Positions 36,003 to 46,628 of a DNA stretch of 64,000 nucleotides are shown in pieces; the stretch's first letter is position 1; every line of letters starts with the position of its first letter. The stretch covers positions 247,872,764 to 247,936,763 of the forward strand of contig OY282559.1 in NCBI GenBank assembly GCA_958295665.1, given 5' to 3'. The stretch comes from Tipula vernalis. Lineage: Eukaryota > Arthropoda > Insecta > Diptera > Tipulidae. The notes beneath the pieces are model-generated. The model did not search any database, was not told where the DNA came from, and saw only the letters and a program-made list of their open reading frames with translations. The translations under genes and the position numbers were made by a program.

Positions 36003-39000
36003 AAAAATTTTATTGTTATCATTAGGCTTAGGATTCTTAGGTAAAAAAATATTTTTTTTGGGGAATTCAAACCAAAAATTTGTTGAATAGTTATTCTTTT
36101 TAGAACAAATAAAAGCGAATGATCTATATATGCTACCACATATTTTTACATATTTCCACTTATTTTACGTTTTACCACATATTTTATGGTTTATACCAAA
36201 TATTTTTAATTTTTCTTCAAGAATAACGTAATTCGACTCATAGTTTGAAATTTGAATTTTAAATTTAGGTCAACAAATATTTTTTTTAGAAGTTAAAAAA
36301 GGTTAACTTTGGCCTAAACTCTGTTAAGTTAGATCAATAAATTAAGAACAAAATAAACATCAAATTAAAATATCTTAATAGTTGATTGCATATTATTTGA
36401 CGATGCGAAATTCTTCTAGAATAGTAAACTTTGTGATTGTTACCCCATATTTATGCACTTGAGCAACAGTTTTAATGCTATTCATATTTAAAATGGGCTC
36501 GAACGAAAACTAGTTTTTCTTCCAAATAGTTTCAAGTTATTATATGTTCGATGGAAATGTTGAATGTAAATTTGATTATTAAGTGTGAATGACTAACTGA
36601 ATTATTTGACCAAAATGGTACAATAGAGATCGATTTCCAATTACAGTTCAAACACGATGAATTTAACCAAAATTAGAGGGAAATCTAAAGGTAACAAAAT
36701 TAGCTTCAATTTTGAATTGGACGTAATGATTGTAAATGAAATTTTAAGTAGAATTATAAGCTAAAATTTTAAATTTAATTTAGAAATAAAAATATTAAGA
36801 GTTCAAATATGAATTGTGGTAAAATATTGAGTGCCATTTACGTGAAAAAGGTAAACATACGATTGTGAATTTCAACATATCGAATATAAAATCAGAATTT
36901 CAAGCAAAAATCTGAATGTGAATTTGAACTATCCAATGTAATTGGTTAAATTCTTGAGTAGGAACTTAAATTGGATTTAAAAAATTAAAAATTGAATTAA
37001 ACTACAAATTAGATTTGAGCAATATCTTGTATTTTATATGAATTAAAAGCTAGCGTACTTTTCAGCAGAAATTTAGTTATAAATAGAGTTTGAATTCCAA
37101 TCTTTAAATAAAAATTCCAACTAGGGCTTGACTAAATATTGAATGGATTTAAAAAAAAATTAAAGTAACAAAATGTTTCTGGATTAAACTAGTACAAATT
37201 ATTGTACAGTATTACTTTGGTTAAAAATTGATTTGGAAATTTAGATTAGAAATTGATTAGCACATTCTACTAGGTTTTGAGCAAAAATTTGAGTGTAAAT
37301 TGGCTGTTCCAAATTAGGTTTGAACATAATTTTAATTGCAATTAGGTAAGAATTGTGTTGCAACACGAGATCTGATATCAAACAACCAACAAAATTTCCT
37401 TTGAATTTAGTTTAGAAATTTGAAACGGAAATTTTGAGTGAAATTTGAATTAGGAATTTAAATTTAAAAAAATGATTTTGGCATTTCAAACCAAATAAAA
37501 TCTTTGATATAAATTATACATAGGAATTTAGTTACAATTCGAATTTTGATTTCACAAAATTTTGAGAGAAATATAAGGTTACATTGCACAATAGAGTGGG
37601 TTTTCAATTAGAGAACACAAAAATGAGAATAAATTAGTTGGCGCAAAGAATAGATATATACATATGTCAAGGGAAAACCAAAGTATATATTTTGAAACCA
37701 ATTTGATAAAAGAATAAAATTAGATTACAATTCCATCTGGATTTGAATAAATTCTGAGTGATATTTTAATCCGAAATTAAGTTAAACTCCCAAACTGTGC
37801 TTGAATTTTGATCACGCTCATTGAATTAAATTGAAATAAAAACTTGAATGATATTTAAAGTTTTAACAAATATTTAGGTATTGTACTAATTGATTATTGA
37901 AATTTTTATTTTAATATTTGAGTGGTGTTCAGAATAGTAACTTAGTTTAAAATCAAAATGGATTCGCAAAAAAATTAAGATTTTTAGTCAGAAATTTAGT
38001 TCCAAGCTGTTTTCGAATTTGACCAAAATGATAAATGGAATTTTGTACATACATCTAGTCTTGCATTCGACAAAGAGAAAATTGATTTAAATAACGAAAT
38101 TTAGTAAGATTCTAAACTCGATATGACGAGTCTGAGTGAAATTTTAAGGAGAAATTTTCTTCTTGGTATTGCATTTAAGAAACACATTTTGAAAACAAGT
38201 TTAGAAAAATATTTAATGCACTTTATGTGACTGAGTTTAAATTTTAAACACGATTTCAACAAATTATTTAGGTCAACTATAAAATCAGGAATGGAGCAAA
38301 AATCTTAATGCTTTTTGTTGTATAAAAGACGCATTTCAATTTAAAGCCGTAATTAAAAAAAATCTTAAGTAGGAACTTACATTAGCCATAAAAATTAAGT
38401 CTAAATTAGAATTTGATTTAAGCAAATACATGAGCTTAAATTAGCTTAAAACTTAAGTTTGGAATCCGGACTGCCTTTAATAACCATTTGAGTGAATTTG
38501 AAAAATACAAGATTTGAACAAATTTTGGACTAAAAATTCAATTTCAATCCAATCGAGAGTTTGAGCAAAAATATCGATGCAATTTAATTAAAAAATATTT
38601 AAAAATGGTGTTTTAATTCCAAATTTAATTAACACAAAATTCTGGTTGCAATTAAGCTAGAAATTTTATGATATTTTTTTACAAATTAAGTAAAAATTTC
38701 AACCTAGATTTGTCTGTATATGCTTGATTAGAAATTTGGAGTAGAACTTCAGCTTTAGTTTCGAGTGTTATTCGAAATGCTGAGTTAGAGTAGAATTTAA
38801 AACTTTAGTTTACGTCAAAAGGTTTGATAAATTTATATTAGAATTTTGAGCAGAAATCTGAGTAAGTTTCGAAGTATTTCAATTTTAAGCCTTAATTGAC
38901 AAAAATGTTGAGTAGAAATTTCATTTGAATAGTAATTTAAACTTGAGCAAAAACACAACTGTAATGTAGTTTTAAGTTTTGGAAGAATTGAGTTAGTATT

Positions 39001-39768
39001 TCGAATTGGACTGGCAGGAGAAAAATTAAAGATTCAGTTAAAATTATAAAATCGGTTTGAGCAAAATTTTATGTTTAGTTAAATTCCAAAATTGTGGTTG
39101 GAATTAGATAGGCTAAGTTCCAAACTCGTTTTGATAAAATTGAAGAGGGAATTGAGTTATAATTTTGAGTAAAATTTAAAATACAAAATTTACAGTTCAA
39201 GTTCAGTTTTTCATTTTAAAATGATACGAGAAGTTTAAGTTTGATATTCCAAGCTAAATTTTAACTGAAATTAGCAAAAAATTTTAATACGAAACATGAT
39301 TTCAATAAAATAACAAAATTATTTAGTTACAGCACAATGTATAAAAGAATATGAATTCTAAACTGTAGTTGAATGTAATCTTGACGGCAACTTAAATTAA
39401 TAACTGAGTTTGAATCACACTTTTGAGTTGAGCCAGAACTACGAGCGTTATTTAGTTTTTCTTAGTCTAAAACTTACTTTAATAGCGTGGATATTTTAGT
39501 CTCAACCGTTACGGTATTCTTAGGAAAGTTAGTTTCTTCAACTTTATAGCCAAAAACTTAATAGCTACTTCTTTGTTAATGAGTGAATTGAAATCCTCTT
39601 AAGATATGGGCTAGTTTTGGTTTTCTTTTCAAAATTTGACCACATATTTTTCATTTTAATCACATATTTTACACCATATTTTGCAATTTTAGTTACATAT
39701 TTTAGGAACATATTTTTGATTTTTTAGAACCTAAAAGTCCTAAGCCTAGTTATCATAAATAAAATATT
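36003..39768. mobile_element. 3.8-kb AT-rich segment with inverted ends, non-coding
   Basis: The left end ATCATTAGGCTTAGGATTCT (about 36018) and the right end AGTCCTAAGCCTAGTTATCA (about 39736) are near-complementary within ~40 bp of inverted similarity. Just inside both ends, in the same orientation, are clusters of ACCACATATTTT/ACATATTTTA words (about 36137-36210 and 39650-39720). The interior has no open frame of note but is full of recurring TTTGAGTGAAATTT- and TTTGAGCAAAAATT-like words, suggesting a very decayed tandem repeat. A poly-A run (about 39769-39788) follows. The element family is unknown to me. Confidence 0.5.
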
Positions 39769-40318
39769 AAAAAAAAAAAAAAAAAAAATATTTCAAAAAC
39801 TTGCTCACGAAACAATAAGAATAATTTGTTTCCTCTTTTTCATAATGTCGCAACTTTTAACACTCTCCGGCAGTTTTTAACACTTTTGGACAATTTTGGA
39901 CCCTTTTCGACAGATTTTGTCTCGACAGATAATTTAAGGTTTTTGATTTATTTTTGACAAAATTGTCGAAAAAGTTAGCGTGAAGTTTATGACAAATTGA
40001 CAAAAAACCTTACAACAGCAAAAAAAGTGTAAAAGCAAGTATTACACTTTCTACAGAATCTATAAGGAGATGGCTTCATATATTTTGTCATTTTTTGACA
40101 AAATTGTGTAGCTACACAGGCTAATTCGAAAAAAAATTAAATTTACATTCCAAAATTTTGGAAACTAAATAAATGTGGTGAGTTGTGTTAAAGCTCGAAG
40201 GTAAAATACTAAATAGTTACCCAGAAGTATGTTTTAAAATTTTCATAAGGCATTAAAATACAATACTGTAAATATTTTAGCTCATAACAAACGTAAACAT
40301 TTATTAACCAAAGACATG
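39769..40318. other. non-coding DNA
   Basis: Poly-A run followed by sequence rich in TTTTGACA/TTTTCGACA words. No gene or clear repeat boundary is seen. Confidence 0.4.
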
Positions 40319-40690
40319 TTTCCTGGATCTGAATATGCCATCACATTGGTATACATTTAGTGGATAATATAAAGTAATCGCCATATTAACGCGACCCTCA
40401 ACAAACCGGTGGTCGATCTTTCAATAAGACATACAATAAAATTATGTGTAGTGTATTTTCGAAGGCCAATGACAGGCCATCGTAGAGATTGTTTCCTGGA
40501 TCTGAGTATGCCATCACATTGGTATACATTTATTGGATATTATAAAGTAATCGCCATATTAACGCGACCCTCAACAAACCGGTGGTCGATTTTACAATAA
40601 CACGCGTTAATATGGCGATTACTTTATATTATCCACTATATGTATACCAATGTGATGGCATACTCCAGGGAACAATTACTACGATGGCCT
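40319..40690. repeat. direct plus inverted ~100-bp repeat, strong hairpin
   Basis: A ~100-bp unit starting GTTTCCTGGATCTGA and ending ACAAACCGGTGGTCGAT occurs at 40319-40418 and again at 40491-40590. Its first ~75 bp recur inverted at 40602-40673 (CGCGTTAATATGGCGATTAC ... GGCATACTCCAGGGAAC). The inversion extends outward through GGCCATCGTAG (40477) and CTACGATGGCC (about 40679), so 40477-40566 and 40602-40689 form the arms of a long hairpin with a ~35-base loop. This fits a foldback/MITE structure. No coding content. Confidence 0.8.
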
Positions 40691-40929
40691 GTGGAAACAA
40701 TTACTACCATGGCATGGTATATAAACAATAACAAAAACTCCATTTTCTTATTTCATTTGTGGTTTATATTTTACTGAGAATAATTAATTTTTACCTACGT
40801 TCTAATAATAAAATTTAAGAAAGATTTATTAACTTTCAAAAAATAACTTAAAGTACTTTTCATAACAGGCGCCTCGGCTTTGAGCTTTAAAATTAAAAAT
40901 TCTTTAAGGCGGATTCATGGTTGAACGAA

Positions 40930-41046
40930 ATTTCGTTCTTTCGTTCTGGTAATTTTTTTTATTCAATCAAAGGAACAAGAACGAAAAATAACGACTATTT
41001 CAAGGAATGCGATTGATTAAAAAAAATCAGAACGAATGAACGAATG
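40930..41046. repeat. imperfect palindrome
   Basis: TTTCGTTCTTTCGTTCTGG followed by an A/T tract and TTCAATC (40929-40970) pairs with GATTGATTAAAAAAAATCAG plus AACGAATGAACGAA at about 41009-41045. The loop is about 40 bases. Possible remnant of a small inverted-repeat element. Confidence 0.5.
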
Positions 41047-43815
41047 ACAAAAATGATATTGAGTGCAAATTTCGTACCATGTATCACATCATGTAAGACA
41101 AACAAATGTTGATGATAAAGGGAAAGCGAGAAATGAACCATACGTAAGTTCTTAGCTCTGAAAGAAACATTACAACATCAAGAAAATATAATCCATCCCA
41201 ATTTATCAGTAATACTTTTTTTTGTACATTGTTGTTAAACTCGTAATTTTAGTGTAAGAATTCTTACTATCCATGCTATAACTTTAAGGGACTATAGTCG
41301 ATTAATCTTCTGCGAGCATTCCCACCATAAACCTCCCACACATTTTCTGTTAATAAATTATTTTTTTTGATAGAATTTAAAAGTTGCACTTTCCTTTTAT
41401 ATTTTGAAAGTTTCTTTGGCTTCCTTCCACACAATTTTAAAAGTTCATTTCATAAAGATTAATTTAGCTTAAAATTTAATTTTTCCAAAAAATATTTTCG
41501 GTAAGAAATATAATCTTATCAAACATCATCTCAACAAAAAAAAATATTAACAAATTTTTACCGCAACAGAAAGTTATGCTACTGAAAAAAATGTTGCTTA
41601 CAGTTTGGGTATAATTAAAATTATTTTTAAACCGTTGTATCACCTTTAATCGATAAAGATCGAAAATCCATAAAACATGAGAAAAACTCATTTAATTACC
41701 TATTTCACTCATTATATCTCATTAATTTCCGATATTTCTTGTTTTTTTTTCCTACTTATCTGTTCGACAAACACACACACATAATACCTGATTCCAAAGA
41801 AAAAATTTAAAAACAAAAAAGACGGAAACACCTTTATGTATTATACAGGAGAATCGGAAAATTATGTATGTATAACTTCTGGTAATCTAATACATGAGAA
41901 TAATCTTAAATTACACTTTGGTCGTATTCTTCTGAATTTTTTTTTACTTTTAACGTTAGAACAAAAGAAGAAAACATTTTTTTGCTCTTCATCTTGTGGA
42001 AGAACATTAATTTAAAAAAAAAAATATTTTTTTTTTATTGTTCATTTTCCTATTTTCGTTTAAGATTTTTTTTTTTTTATTTTCCTATTTTATGCAAAAA
42101 ATTTAATTACATAATAATTTTGTGGGTAAACATAAAAGTAAACGATCTTTGAATGTACAGCTAAGATACATGATACGTATATATTTTATTAGGTATTCTA
42201 AAGGTATGCACATAGCATATAAGAGCAAAAAGTAAAAGGGGCATAAAACAAAAATTCTGAGAAATCCGAGTATTATATACCCTTTTAAGAAAAAGGCTGT
42301 AATACCATATTGAATGGAAGCTGTGTGTATTGTTTGCAATTTATTTAAAAGGTAACATACTTTTACGATTATATGCATTTTAACAATATAGACAATGCGA
42401 AAATTTTTTAAATATATTTTCTAGTGTACATGCATTTACATAATAATTCTATTATTTATACAGAGTTTCCCATAAGCAGAAATGTATACGAGTTTGTGTA
42501 TGAGGTTCAAAGAGTGAAGAGGATATTTAATTGTTATCTATTGACAAACTATAATTATTCCTAGATATTACTTTAGGTATGGATAGGTACAATGCATATG
42601 CAATAGTTTAACATTTAAAGTTTCCCATTCATTCATGAATAAATTAGAAATATTTCATGTATTGTTCTTTCTTGTTCAGTAATGGGAAAACATGAAAAGC
42701 TTTTTTCTTTGTTTTTATTTTATAGCTTCCCATGTAATCTTCTCTCTATAAATTTTACCTATCCAGAATCTATTGTTGAATTGGACACGTATGGAGAAAT
42801 ATAGCACTTCAGACACATTTAATTTGTTGAAGTTTTTTATTTATTTTATTTTGTTTCTCGATTTATCTATTCCATAGTACTTAATATTTATGCTCCATTA
42901 CTCTAATCCTTTTATATGATTTGAGAGCTTTAGAGTATATGGATAGCTTATATGTAAATGGCAAGGAATTGAATGATATTTCAGTTGGCAGTATTCCTTA
43001 CTAACAAAATAAATTTAATATTACTTTCTATAGTTGAATTTTTTTCAAATTTAGTTCAAATGGTAGATTTTAATTCAACAAGTAGTAAATTAAACAACAA
43101 TTGAAAAATACTACATGCAAGTAACAAAGCTAATATAGTATGTATTAGTATTACAAAATGAGATTATGGTAAGTTGTATTCATAAGGATTAATCCTTTGA
43201 AGATTGGTAAGAGAGATACATATCTAAGAACAAATATTGTAATAATAATAAACAGTGGCTCACTTCTCAGAGAACACTGTACTATTCGTTCCGGATCAGC
43301 ATGCAAAATGCCGCCGTGCCAGCAGTAGCTTTTGTTGGTTGGTTGTATTCTAATTTTGTATAACATTCAAGAACTCCAAAATGAATTGAAGAAACTATGC
43401 AACTTGTGCTAGCAGTTCTCCTAGCCAAAACTGCTTTTCATTTGGTGCGATTGTAAAACGGGTTTGCGCTTCACTATATTTTATTTAATCACTTTTTGGG
43501 CTGTTTTTCAATCGAAGTTTTCTAAACCTTCCAAACAGAAGTCATTTTGTCTTCGTCACACTGGTCATTAGATTCCACTATTTATTGTTGATATGATCTT
43601 GAAATTATTGTTTTGTATCTTCATTTTTCTTGTATCTTTCATTTTTGTTGTACTACACCCCAATGCATAAATAGTACAAAATAATCAAATATGTAATTGA
43701 AACAGAAAGAATTCAATAAACCGTCAGTAAGCGATGGTTTAGGGGTGGCAGCTCCCTTCTTCTAAGTCTAGGCAGTTCCCGTCTTCTAAATGATAAGAAC
43801 GATGAAAAACAAAAA
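41047..43815. other. non-coding AT-rich DNA
   Basis: Homopolymer-rich sequence with no supported gene. Open frames at 41476-41691, 42103-42378 and 43151-43366 (all minus) encode no recognisable motif. A GTGTG-type tract lies just inside the Penelope fragment to the right. Confidence 0.4.
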
Positions 43816-44478
43816 GATTTTATATAATAAAACACAATATTTTGGTTTTGTCACTTTCTTAATGTGATATTGAAATTGAAATTACTATCGTTTCGGATAT
43901 TACATTAACATTATCTAAAGTTATGCTAAAAACTGCGTTTATACCCTATTTTTTGTACATACGAGTACATGCCTTGTGAATCTTCTTTTCCCCTTATTTT
44001 ATTTTTTCTTCTTAAAGGGGTGGTACCGCCCTTATTTTTTGTATATACCATCTGGTCCGTGTTTATGATAAAAAAACAGAGAAGAATTTGTTGACCATCT
44101 GGTGTGTGTGTGTGTGGGTGTGTATGTGCAAAATGATATTAATTACGGATTTACAATGAGGTCGTAAATTTTTTTTTGCGGCCAATTTTTTTCGTTTAGT
44201 GAAAATGGGTTATATCGTTTCTTGTATATTTCCAGTTCTTCTAATCTGTTCATTAGTAATCCTTTTCATATTCTGTGTAGTACCACGACTTTGGGTTGAT
44301 GTCAGTGTAATTATGTTTTTCTGTAGTCAAGTGTTGTGCATATTTCGAGTCGATTTTTGGTTTTCCGATTTCTTTTATATGTTCTGTAAACCTAACATCA
44401 AAACTTCTGCTAGTTTGTCCGATGTAGAATCTGGAGCAATCATTACATGTATTCCTATAGATTCCGGTGTCTATTAGT
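43816..44478 (-). mobile_element. Penelope-like element, 3' end (left arm)
   Basis: The stretch is the reverse complement of 49156-49766 apart from small indels, one about 50 bp near 43890. It encodes a GIY-YIG domain on the minus strand followed by a ~400-bp 3' region containing GCGGCCAA, a GTGTG microsatellite and GGTACC. Together with the right arm it forms a head-to-head inverted pair. Penelope-like elements are known to occur as truncated tandem and inverted copies. Confidence 0.8.
44253..44478 (-). pseudogene. GIY-YIG endonuclease domain of Penelope-like element
   Basis: Minus-strand residues read DTGIYRNTCNDCSRFYIGQ, then TSRSFDVRFTEHIKE, and further on WYYTEYEKDY. GIY...YIG spacing, the cysteine pair and the RSF..RF.EH helix are the hallmarks of the C-terminal endonuclease of Penelope-like retroelements. 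The preceding reverse transcriptase is absent here; sequence upstream on this strand is another LINE. A stop follows KDY, earlier than in an intact tail. Confidence 0.85.
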
Positions 44479-44492
44479 GTAACATAAATACA
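44479..44492 (+). repeat. 14-bp direct repeat, left copy
   Basis: GTAACATAAATACA is identical to 49142-49155 and lies exactly between the left Penelope arm and the inserted sequence. It looks like a target-site duplication. Confidence 0.7.
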
Positions 44493-44500
44493 ACGTAACA

Positions 44501-46570
44501 TTTTATTTATTTATTTCTAATTAATATTATACAAGTAAGGCTTAGCCTTATTACAATTTCCTTAAAATACAAGAAAACCTTCTTATGTATACTCAATTCA
44601 AATATTCAATTACACATTCTTGATTATAATTAGAACATTAAATAATTTTATATGACGAACAATAGAACTAAATAAAATTTCAAAAAGGTAAACCAAATAC
44701 AACATTTGCTGTCTAAAACATTTATGCTAAAGTACGAAATAAATAAACAAATTTACAAACCAAATTTACAAAATTTATAAATCATAAATCATAAATCTGG
44801 TTGCATCTACCCGAACAAAATTATCACAAAACAATATGAACTAGTATTCCAAAATGAAACAAGTATCAACTTAGAGATGAGAAATATGTGAAGCAATCGT
44901 TTTTAAAATTACTTAGACTTTTCTTAGATTGTAAATTAGGATTTAATGAGTTCCAAAGTTTAATACCCCGCACAAAAAAAGATGACTCACGTGCTTTAGT
45001 TGTAGATGTACGAGTCGATATAAAAATTTAATTAAATTGAAGAGATACATGGGATTTCTATAATAAATTATTTTATAAAGGAAAATAACCGTTATGAACT
45101 CTAAATAATGATATAAACCACACCCAAATATTAAACGAGTATAACTTGAAATTGAATCAGCTCTCTTTTTGTTGTATATATACCGAGCACAAGAATTAAA
45201 AGCGATATTTAATTTTCTGAACGAAGACTTAGAGCAACCAGAATAAATAGGGGCACAGTAGGTTAAATGCGGAATTATTAATGATCGTATTAATTTCAGC
45301 TTAGCGTCCCGCAGCGTATAGCTTTCATGGGGCCATAGTCTACCACATAATTGGGTTACATGATCATCCCAACTAAGTTTGTTATTCACCAATAACCCAA
45401 ATTCCTAACCGTACCCACAATCTCAATATTCGCATTGTCAATTTTGATATTATAATGCCGAAGGTTGGATAACATTACTTTATTACTAGTTAGGAACATG
45501 GCTTTGGATTTTAAGGGGTTGATTTTAATATGATTGTTATTGCTCAAAATTAAAATTCTTTCAAGTGTATCGTTTATTCTCAGCAAGCAAGCATCCGTAT
45601 CGCTTGCTACTGCCGAGTCATAGATTTGCACATCATCTGCAAAAATTTGAAACTTTACCGGAGCTACACTGTTTCTGATATCATTTATAAATATCATAAA
45701 TAAGAAAGGGCCCAAGATTGAACCCTGAGGAACACCAGAAGTCGATAAACTCTCGTTGGAAAATTTTTCATTCAATTTGACAATTTGATACCTATCCGAT
45801 AGGTATGAAGTCAAAAGCTTAATCGCAGAATGGGAAAAATTAAAGTTTGAGCGCAACTTATGGAGCAGAACTTTATGGTTAACACTGTCAAAAGCTTTAG
45901 AAAAATCTAGAAGCACAAGCAAAGGCACTTTACGTTCTGCAACAGATGAACTCAAATCATCTATAATTTTGATTAATGCAGAAGCTGTACTATGTCTTTC
46001 TCGAAACCCGGACTGTAGATCATCAATTAAGCCAAAACTAGAAATATGATTCATCATCTGAAACTTCATAATTTTTTCAATTACCTGAGATAAGCAAGGA
46101 AGTATACTGATTGGTCGAAAGTCTTGTATAGTTTCAGGTTTAGGTACCTTCCCAACAGGGGTTATATGTGCAATCTTCCACCTCGTCGGAAAAACAGATT
46201 TAGTCAATGCAGTGTTAATTATGTTTGTTAAAACAGTGCTTATTGACGGTAGTAAAAGTTGAATGAAACCTATACCATCAGAACTTTGTGCTTCAGATTG
46301 AATATCATCAATTGCATTACATACTTCCATAATGGAAGCATTCCTAAAATAAAAACATTGATTATCAGTTGACGAAATAGCAGAATTCATAAGAAATTGA
46401 TTTTGCACAGCTATCTGGAAGCATTTTGCAAAATGATTTGAGAACTCAGTAACTGAAAAATCCGACACGGCAGTTCGTTTGGTTTTTGAAAGACCATATT
46501 TTTCGAAATTCCGCCATAAAATCCTATTGGGTAGGTACAAATTAAAAATATTACTTTTAAAATATCAATC
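44501..46570 (-). mobile_element. Jockey-superfamily LINE, 5' truncated, minus strand
   Basis: The 3' tail appears on the plus strand as TTTTATTTATTTATTT at 44501-44516, an (AAATA)n-type tail on the coding strand. The 5' end lies near 46570, where sequence switches to a fragment of the RNase H-bearing LINE. It carries the reverse transcriptase and C-terminal region only. Confidence 0.8.
44943..46540 (-). pseudogene. LINE ORF2 reverse transcriptase, one frameshift
   Basis: 46540-45386 is open for 384 codons and includes DFRPISILPCLSQVIEKIM, GFRERHSTASALIKII, motif A LLDFSKAFDSVNHKVLL, SGVPQGSILGPFLFMIFIND, and motif C FADDVQIY with both aspartates. After a frameshift near 45390 the sequence continues as NNKLSWDDHVTQLCGRLW and LIIPHLTYCAPIYS to about 44943, the usual thumb and post-RT region. 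No endonuclease or RNase H domain is present. This is the best-preserved reverse transcriptase in the window; the break and missing 5' part make it inactive. Confidence 0.85.
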
Positions 46571-46628
46571 TCTGTGCATGTTCTCATCAAACTTGCCAGG
46601 TAACATAATTCCAACTGTATCCCAAGAG
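46571..46628 (-). pseudogene. inverted scrap of RNase H-bearing LINE RT
   Basis: On the minus strand this reads GKFDENMHRD, encoded by GGCAAGTTTGATGAGAACAT. The same words occur on the plus strand at about 47788-47818 just after the YADD motif of the neighbouring LINE. The scrap sits exactly between the 5' end of the minus-strand LINE and the ORF1 portion of the plus-strand LINE. Confidence 0.75.

Noticed and set aside
42103..43366. Minus-strand frames with hydrophobic residues (possible membrane proteins)
   Set aside because: Hydrophobicity reflects T-rich DNA; there is no family motif or start context.
44199..44477. 92-codon plus-strand frame with hydrophobic stretches
   Set aside because: It is antisense to the GIY-YIG domain of the Penelope-like element, which is clearly the real coding strand.
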